Assembly: GCA_021464415.1 (NCBI GenBank)
Contig: JAKCWG010000475.1
Coordinates: forward strand, 1 to 64,000
Source: Lonicera japonica
Lineage: Eukaryota; Streptophyta; Magnoliopsida; Dipsacales; Caprifoliaceae
Length of the DNA: 64,000 bases
Reading direction: 5' to 3'
Under the pieces are notes generated by a model. The model saw nothing but the letters and a program-made list of their open reading frames with translations, made no database searches and was not told where the DNA came from. Position 1 is the stretch's first letter; every line of letters begins with the position of its first letter. The position numbers were made by a program, and so were the translations under genes. Positions 56,421 through 64,000 of this stretch are shown here, piece by piece.

Positions 56421-57325
56421 TATTTTAGGTTAACAATTTTTTTACGGAGATGATCACTATGATAAACCATGTACACAAAAATTATTAAGAAAAAGGAAAT
56501 GGGTTTAATGAATTTGAAATATTGATATATATGTTATTTTTTACCATTGAAATTATATATGATCATATCACCAACTTCTAAATTAAGTTTTTTTTTGATG
56601 AAATTTAGTAAGGATGATTGTAGAGATTATATCCACTAAGTTATATATAAAAACTTCATCCCTTTACCCCTTAAAGTACACAGTCTCCTTTAATGAGGAT
56701 CATCTACATTAAAGTCGGACTGTTCAATACATATATATATGTGTGTGTGTGTGAGTGTATGTGCGCACGCGTGTAGTTTGTTTGTTGTTCTCAAACTTGT
56801 CTATGTGAAAGCTTGATTGGGTTTGGGTTTGAACGGAGATGAAGCAATTAGGTAAAATTATAAAGAGGGTATGTAGAAGGGTGAAATGGAAGGGAGGTGT
56901 GGAAGGAAGAAAATGAAATGCCCAACTAGTTTTGGAGAGAAAAAGCTGTTGGGTTTTGTATTAAGAGAGAGAGAGAGAGATAAATGAAATTAAGAATATG
57001 GTTCATAAATAGTCATTTAATGAAGAAAATGAGGGTGTTTCAATCTGGTAGACAAAAAAATTGACGATGTTAACACTCCATCAAGTCTTGGAGGGGTTAA
57101 GGATTATTAAAACAATAGTAAGTTTATATATAATTTGATTAAGAATAGAGGATGACAAAAAAACCTAAAAGTTAAGTGTCGTGCTTGTGAACATACAAAC
57201 AATTCATTTCCAATACTATATTTCTTTTAGTTACAATCTTCCTTGCCCTGTTACATTATAAATGCAACTTTTACTTTATGGTCACTAGTGGTCCATCTAT
57301 CTTAGACACTCCATATAATAACTCT
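56421..57325. other. 3' flank of the CYP79 gene
   Basis: AT-rich with short (GT)n (56739-56750) and (GA)n (56966-56980) tracts. No gene. Polyadenylation of the CYP79 transcript should fall just left of 57326; no signal is clear-cut. Confidence 0.45.
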
Positions 57326-59042
57326 TCATTCTTCAGACTTATTAGGTGTCCATGGAGGGATTTTACATTTAGGATACAAATTATCTCCCAAACGCGGCCT
57401 AGCGAGTGCATGTAAAGGTTTTGCCATAACCAAACTTTCATATGACTCGCTGAGGTCAATGTGTGGCTTAATAGGTGAAGCACTCCAGGTGAAGCATTGA
57501 AGAAGCCTCGCTAACAACATTGTTGTCATTGTCGAACCTAGCAGAACTCCTACACATCCTCTTCGCCCACTACTAAAAGACAAAAGTCGAAGCTCTGACT
57601 CTGTCAGTGCCACTTCATCAGTGCCATTGTCACTCAAGTGTCGCTCTGGATTAAAGGTTAATGGATCGTCCCATATTTTTGGGTTGCGTCCAAGACCTGG
57701 TCGGCTCAAAAGCACATGGCTACCCTTTGGTATGAAGTAGCCAGCAATTGTCGTATCAGACATGGATACATGCGGGATGTTAAAAGGCCCAATGGGATGG
57801 AGTCTAAAGGCCTCCCTTGCACATGACTTAATGTAGTTCAATTTTGGCAAATCTGATTCTTGGACCAACCTGTGTGTCCCTACAACTCTATCCAATTCTT
57901 CTACCGCCCTTTTAAGTATTGCAGTTTGATTTATCATTTCTGCAAGTGCCCATTCAACTGCATTCGATGGATTGTCCACTGATGCCAGCATCATTTCCTA
58001 ATTTATTTAAGTAAAAAAATGTTAAGGCTTAAGAAATTTGTATGCGAACGTCTATTAATGTAAATCAAATAGTGAAAAATAGACTTACAATAATTTGGGC
58101 TTTGATCTCATCAACAGACAATAATTTCGTGCCCAAGTCTTCATTCTGGAGAGAGAGCATGACATCAAGCAAGTCTTCTTTCACTGTCTTGGTACCTTTT
58201 GCCCATTGTTGAACTCTCTTGTCTATTAAAGGATCTTGATACTTCCTCACACTTTCAACTGCCATTCTAATGATATTTTCGTGACCATCTAAATCAAACC
58301 GCCCACGTAAAAACCCAACGTAATCAGAAACACAAAAGGAAAATGTGTAATCGAGGATTTTGAAAAGCGCGCTGACATGCTCTTCTTCTTCAGCTCCTGG
58401 TCCTCCATCTTGCATCCCAGATCCAAAGAATCGTTTGCTAAATATCAAATTTCTCATCAAATTACCACAATAATGTCGAGCAATGACCCTCACGTTGACA
58501 ATCCCCCCTATCAAGTTGCTACTCGCTTGGTTGTGGACATAGCGGACTAAGTGGTCGGCCTCCTCGTTTCTCTTGCTCGTAAGCCACTTGTGTCTATTCT
58601 TGGAAAGGATTTCAGTGGCGAGGGTTCTCCTCATTTTTTTCCATTGCTCTCCCATGGGACTAAAGGCAGTTGTCAGGTATCCACCACTAGCTATTTCAGA
58701 AGCTAAAGAAACAGGTCTTGAAGAAAACACAATGTCTTGTGTCTTCAAGAACTCTTTTGCCAAAGTATCACTAGATACAACAATGACATGGGTGTTCAGG
58801 AATCGGATACATATGATTTCAGCATTCATCTCACACATAAGCCTGTGAATCCATCGAAACACCGGCTTACATGTAAACAATGCGTGCAGGCTCCCGGTAA
58901 TAGGCCATTGCATTGGGCCAGGTGGGAGTTGGTGTGACCTTTTTCTTAGTATATATATGACCATGAAGATACAAACTGCTAATAGAAGCATAGCTGTGGA
59001 AAAGGTTGAGGAATTAGGTGTTGTGACGAAGTGGCTTTCCAT
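57326..59042 (-). CDS. CYP79: Cytochrome P450, CYP79 family (amino-acid N-monooxygenase)
   Basis: Two exons, 59042-58089 and 57997-57326, separated by a 91-bp intron (GTAAGT..TTAG, phase 0), giving 541 residues, the usual CYP79 length. ATG 59042 is chosen because it places a membrane anchor at residues 17-32 and PPGP at 40-43; no ATG lies further upstream in frame. Family marks: [31 protein letters not shown], and in the I-helix DNPSN (326-330), which replaces the usual oxygen-activating Thr and is diagnostic of CYP79. Also EAFR (380-383), PERH (435-438) and the heme loop [10 protein letters not shown] with Cys466. CYP79 enzymes at the ER membrane turn an amino acid into its aldoxime, the first step to cyanogenic glucosides, glucosinolates or volatile nitriles. 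The substrate cannot be read from sequence. No lesion seen; Gly after Cys-Val is less usual than Ala in this family. Confidence 0.93.
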
Positions 59043-60027
59043 GCTCAATATAAATATACTTGGAATTTTGCACGTGTTGCTAAACTGCCTATGTGAGGGA
59101 GGAAAATAGAACTCCACTCTATTTTCTCAATTTTGTAATAGTTTATTTATTTTTCAAAAAGGAACCCCACATGATATTGTTTGAACAAACTTTTTTTTTT
59201 TTGGTCTATCATGTGTAGAGATTGCATGCTGGAACAACAGGCATTTGATCATGCCGGTTTATAGTTATGAGTTAAAAAGAGTGTCTATTGATAAAAAATA
59301 ATACAAAAGGAGTGTATTTTCCCAAAAAAAAATGTTACAAGTGTCTAAATGTAGTTTTGAAGCGTTAAAGTGTTATTTTGGAATGTCAAAAGATTTATAA
59401 ATCTTTTAAAATATTAGACAAAGAATTATTGATATTGTTCTATTCACCAAAGTTTTAATAATTTATTTTGCTGTCGGTTATGATTTGTTAAATTATGTGG
59501 CCAAGATGCCCTTCTTTTAGCTTTGTTTTCCCGTTACATAAATGTGGAAAAGTATATTAGCTGAATGAATAGGGCCCAAAAAATTTGGTTAACGGGTTTA
59601 TTCAAGCATTGATTAATTTCCATGCTCAATATAAATATACTTGGAATTTTGCACGTGTTGCTAAACTGCCTATGTGAGGGAGGAAAATAGAACTCCACTC
59701 TATTTTCTCAATTTTGTACTAGTTTATTTATTTTTCAAAAAGGAACCCCACATGATATTGTTTGAACAAACGTTTTTTTTTTTCAACAGGCATTTGATCA
59801 TGCCGGTTTATAGTTATGTTCAATTAAAAGTAAAATGAAGAAATTCAAATTAGCACGTTATGTTTAATTTTGCTTTCGGTTATGATTTGTTGAATTATGT
59901 GGCCAAGATGCCCTTCTGGCCTTCTAGCTTTTAGCTTTGTTTTCCCAATGACGTCCACATATAAACGTTGTAAGTATATTAAATGAATGAAAAGGGCCCA
60001 AAAAATTTGGTTAATGGCGTTGTTCAG
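59036..60027. repeat. Tandem duplication of the CYP79 start region
   Basis: The segment from the CYP79 start codon outward (TTTCCATGCTCAATATAAAT at 59037, to about 59208) recurs at 59617-59772 in the same orientation with only a few differences. CAGGCATTTGATCATGCCGG (59239, 59786) and the block around TCGGTTATGATTTGTT..GGCCAAGATGCCCTTCT (59475, 59877) are also duplicated. The second copy lacks the 59271-59460 part. It carries a copy of the CYP79 ATG with the next bases but no coding sequence. Confidence 0.9.
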
Positions 60028-63000
60028 CGATTGCTTTTTTTTGTGGAAAAAATGGGTTGTAAGTACCTATTTCATAATTATATTCAAGCTAATGATACTA
60101 TATCATTTATTTATTTCTTGCTACATGAAGGATCTACCATGCGATTTGGTTTTCGCCATAAAGATACTTTAAAATTTTTGTCTACTCAAAGGAAACACCA
60201 TTTCTTTTGAATGGTCAATTATACTCTTACAACATTATTTTATTTCTTTACTACCATCCATGATAGTTATGCCTTACCAACAACCTCTTTCACCACCGGC
60301 CACCAGAGATGCGGTGACATTTGCCAGAGAATTTCTATAGAATGCAGAAACGTGTTTGCACTTAAATTCAAATCTTTAATTGTTCGCGGATCTAGTGTAA
60401 AAAAAGATTTGCACTAAAATGAATATCTTAAGCTGCATATAAATTTAGTGCAAAGACATATTTGCACTTAAATTTGTAACATTGGTTGCTAGCGGATTTA
60501 CTGCAAAATTAATTAAGCACTAAATTTTATATCATTAGTTACTTGTAGATTTACTGCATAAATATATTTACGGTACCTGTCCGAATATCTATGAGATTTA
60601 AGCATTCCAATAATCGTCGCGGGACATCTGGTGAAATCTCCATATATAAACACATATGCACATATTAGGTATTTCACAAAAAAGAAACGTTAACATGTAC
60701 TTTTAAGAGTGTGTCGTGCGAGATATAAGGCGGGATAGGTAAATTTTTTCTATCTCGTATTTCGTGCTACATACCCACATTTAGGACTGCAGCGGAATAG
60801 ATATATTTATCCTATTCAACGTTTAGCACAAGTTTAAATTGAATATCATACTGGATTAATTTATCTCACTTAAATACTTATCCCCAAAGTGACCCAATTA
60901 TTATATCCCACCCTTGTGTGATGACAACATAATCCAAAAAAAAATAAAAAAATATATATTTATTTGGTTTTCATTCTTCGCCACTTTTAAATAATTAAAT
61001 TGTTTATTAGAGATTTTGAAAAACTGAAAAATTTGGGGCACCTAGTAAATAAAAAATATTTTTCACATGATATTATTAGTATCACTTATTTAAAATAATT
61101 AATTTTTTATAGAGCTTTGTTAATTTGATATTCACAATATAAAATTGCATTGCAGAACGGGATAGTAATTAAATTTTAGTGCATCTCTGCACTATCATAT
61201 AGGTGATATATTTTTAATTATACACAATTTATTTTCTAAAAGTAAAATTATTCATAAATAAAATAAAATAAAAATGACATTAGTAAAAATGATTCTTATG
61301 AGTTAAAAAGAGTGTCTATTGATAAAAAATAATACAAAAGGAGTGTATTTTCCCAAAGAAAAATGTTACAAGTGTCTAAATGTAGTTTTGAAGCGTTAAA
61401 GTGTTATTTTTGAATGTCAAAAGATTTATAAATCTTTTAAAATATTAGACAAAGAATTATTGATATTGTTTTATCACCAAAGTTTTAATAATTTATTTTG
61501 CTGTCGGTTATGATTTGGTAAATTATGTGGCCAGGATGCCCTTCCTTTAGCTTTGTTTTCCCATTACATAAAGGTGGAAAAGTATATTAGCTGAATGAAT
61601 AGGGCCCAAAAAATTTGGTTAACGGGGTTATTCAAGCATTGATTTTTGGTAGATAAAATGGGTTGTGAGTACCTATCTCATAATTATATTCAAGCCAATA
61701 ATACTATATCATTGATTTATTTCATGCTACATGAAGGACCTATCACAAGATTTAGTTTTTGCCATAAAGGTACTTTTAAATTTTTACGTACTAAAAGGAT
61801 ACACTCTTTCTTTTGAATGGTCAATTATACTCTCACAACATTCTTTTATTTCTTTACCACCATCCATGATAGTTAAGCCTTACCAACAACCTCTTTCACC
61901 ACCGCCCACCAGAGTTGCGGTGACATTTGCCAGAGAATTTCTATAGAATGCAGAAACATGTTTGCACTTAAATTCAAATCTTTAATTGTTCGCGGATCTA
62001 GTGTAAAAAATGATTTGCAGTAAAATGAATATCTTAAGCTGCGTATAAATTTAGTGCAAAGACATATTTACACTTAAATTTGTAACATTGGTTGCTAGTG
62101 GATTTAGTGCAAAATTAATTAAGTACTAAATTTTATATCATTAGTTACTTGTAGATTTACTGCATAAATATATTTACAGTACCTGTCCGAATATCTATGA
62201 AATTTCAACATTCCAGCAATTGTCGCGGGACATCCGGTGAAATCTCCGGTAGTTATTGATGGAGTGTCGGAGTTGGGCATGGTGTAGGGAGGAATTGCCG
62301 GAGCTTTGGCAATTTAATGAGTGTCCAATTCCTTAACATACAAGGGAGTTACTTTTCAGACAAATAGCCAAACTTTGTCTAACATATTTAAAACTCAACC
62401 ATACATAAACACATACTTAATTATCTAACATATTTAAAACCTAACTATATATAAACACATATGCACATATTAGGTATTTCACAAAAAAAAGAAATGTTAA
62501 CATGTATTTTTAAGAGTGTGTCGTGCGAGATATAAGGCGGGATAGGTAAATTTTTTCTATCATGTATTTCGTGCTACATACCCACATTTAAGCCTGCAGT
62601 GGATTAGATATATTTATCCTATTCAACGTTTAGCACAAGTTTAAATTGAATATCATACTGGATTAATTTATCTCACTTAAATACTTATCCCCAAAGTGAG
62701 CAGATTATTATATCCCACCCTTGTGTGATAACAACATAATCCAAAAAAAATAAAAATTATATATTTATTTGGTTTTCTTTCTTCGCCACTTTTAAATAAT
62801 TAAATTGTTTATTAGAAATTTTGAAAAACTGAAAAATTTGGGGCACCTAGTAAATAAAAAATATTTTTCACATGATATTATTAGTATCACTTATTTAAAA
62901 TAAATATTTTTTATAGAGCTTTATTAATTTGATATTCACAAGATAAAATTGCAGTGCAGAACGGGATAGTAATTAAAGTTTAGTGCATCTCTGCACTATC

Positions 63001-63312
63001 ATATAGGTAATGTATTTTTAATTATACACAATTTATTTTCTAAAAGTAAAATTATTCATAAATAAAATAAAATAAAATAAAAATGACATTAGTAAAAATG
63101 ATTCTTATGAGTTAAAAAGAGTGTCTATTGGTAAAAAAAAATATATTACAAAAGGAGTGTATTAAAAAAATATGTCACAAATGTCTAAATATAGTTTTGA
63201 AGTGTTAAAAGTGTTATTTTGGAATGTCAAAAGATTTATAGATCTTTTAAAATATTAGACAAAAAATTATTGATATTGTTCTATTCACCAAAGTTTTAAT
63301 AATCTATTTTAT
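59268..63312. repeat. Large tandem repeat upstream of CYP79 (about 2 kb unit)
   Basis: Starting at ATGAGTTAAAAAGAGTGTCT, a unit of about 1.8-2.0 kb occurs at 59268-61297 and 61298-63107, with a partial third copy at 63108-63312. Copies agree closely by eye. Copy 1 has an extra insert of about 0.4 kb (59615-60027, the duplicated start region); copy 2 has about 0.2 kb extra (around 62250-62455). The unit is non-coding. A stretch with ACCAACAACCTCTTTCACCA (60278, 61880) and a CGCGGGACATC motif occur in each full copy. The duplication extends the CYP79 upstream region without duplicating the gene. Confidence 0.92.
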
Positions 63313-63497
63313 CATACTAGATGTCTAATCAGAGACCGCAACAAATTCAAAATTTATTTAATCCCTATCCACTGAATTCTTATCCTATCATCTGCAGCAT
63401 TGGGCCCGGCAATTTACAACACAATACGAAATCGACACGAATTTACCGAGTTTAGGTGAACTCTTAACGGGTGCAGGTCATAATCGGGTTGACCCGT
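63313..63497. other. Short non-coding junction
   Basis: Follows the last tandem copy. It contains CGGGTTGACCCGT palindromic motifs (63485-63497), of the type seen in small MITE remnants. No gene. Confidence 0.4.
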
Positions 63498-64000
63498 TGT
63501 AGACACCCCGATCCGTGACCCCCGCAAGAACTCTAATGACTATCGATAAGTATAATATTTGGAGCCCGGGACCCACCCGAGCTCCCAAAACTGCCCCGAA
63601 AGGGTTTGTTGGCCAAACAAACCTATTTTTAGAGGGGATTATCGCGCAACAATCTCCCCTGTGTCGCACGACAAACCCCTCTGACCCAGCCCATCCACTC
63701 TCTGACACATCAGTCTGTCAGAGACATCACTCAGCCGTTTGTACCGCGACATTAGTCATAATGTAGCGCGACACTTGCCCCTTTGGAGGAATGTCACGCG
63801 ACAATCCTCCCCGAGCACTATAAATAGGCCAACACCCCCAAGGGTTCAAGGACAGCAACTTGGGATTGAAGAATTATAGGCTTATATCTGATTTTCTAGT
63901 CTTTCGCGAAGTATTTTCTACTATCGTCATATTTCTGAAGAATTATCGAATCTATTTTCGACACTCGACGTGTACCGCTTCTGGAATCGAATTTTTGAAA
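63498..64000 (+). mobile_element. 5' part of an LTR (U3 with TATA box), runs off the window
   Basis: Starts TGTAGACACCCCGATCCG, much GC-richer than its flank. About 320 bp in, CTATAAATAGG (63818-63828) is a strong TATA box, as expected for an LTR promoter, followed by a plausible transcribed R/U5 region. Five short CGCGACA/CGCACGACA motifs are scattered in the U3-like part. The other end and the target duplication lie outside the window. Confidence 0.65.
63818..63828 (+). promoter_or_regulatory. TATA box of the terminal LTR
   Basis: CTATAAATAGG, a near-perfect plant TATA element, lies within the LTR starting at 63498. Transcription would begin about 30 bp downstream, near 63850-63860. Confidence 0.6.

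Noticed and set aside
59043..59117. N-terminal extension of CYP79 to a non-ATG codon at 59117
   Set aside because: The first codon there is GTG, and the extension would put 25 extra residues before the membrane anchor. ATG 59042 gives the family-typical N-terminus.
60283..60417. Cys-containing frame resembling part of a receptor ectodomain
   Set aside because: It lies in the non-coding tandem unit, is not conserved in frame in the second copy (61875-61980), and has no flanking gene structure.

Overview
This is nuclear DNA of a flowering plant, most likely a eudicot. It is AT-rich and full of microsatellites. Genes have short GT-AG introns, and almost every plant transposon class is present (Ty1/copia, Ty3/gypsy, solo LTRs, CACTA, hAT-like, PIF/Harbinger, Mutator-like foldback elements, SINE-like fragments). 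The species cannot be named from the sequence. No tRNA, rRNA or CRISPR locus is supported. All identifications come from reading motifs, not from database searches.

Layout. 0-10.5 kb: LTR-retroelement debris. It includes a solo LTR that splits an (ATT)n microsatellite, a one-ended CACTA terminal array, a decayed plant-transposon protein domain, and a gypsy gag remnant split by a Harbinger MITE. 11.0-13.0 kb: an intron-less decayed copy of a CDC123-like gene, cut by two LTR insertions, the second a solo LTR with a perfect TSD. 14.8-21.6 kb: a PIF/Harbinger element with Myb/SANT and transposase remnants, a Mutator-like foldback with a nested hAT-like element, and a second hAT-like element. 23.0-26.8 kb: two host genes converging tail to tail. 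One encodes a proline-rich protein with a CaaX tail (+). The other is nuclear psaK for photosystem I subunit K (-), with a solo LTR in intron 1 and an out-of-frame exon 1/2 junction. 27.0-35.4 kb: a Mutator-like foldback starting 226 bp upstream of the psaK start codon and itself carrying a complete 7.4-kb non-autonomous CACTA element. 36.2-41.1 kb: a gypsy remnant whose LTR hosts a non-autonomous LTR element with an open 307-codon frame. 43.0-51.4 kb: a NAC transcription-factor pseudogene broken by a MITE, several point lesions and a 6.1-kb copia element, which in turn hosts a hAT-like MITE. 51.4-57.3 kb: SINE-like pieces, LTR-type non-coding repeat and a gypsy integrase/chromodomain remnant. 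57.3-59.04 kb: an intact two-exon CYP79-family P450 gene (-). 59.0-63.3 kb: nested tandem duplications upstream of it, starting exactly at its start codon. 63.5 kb to the end: the 5' part of another LTR with a TATA box.

The probable working genes are CYP79 (amino-acid N-hydroxylation to aldoximes in specialised metabolism), psaK (photosystem I, if the junction is a sequencing or strain difference) and the CaaX protein. They share no pathway. The rest of the window is a record of nested insertions whose order can be read from target-site duplications.
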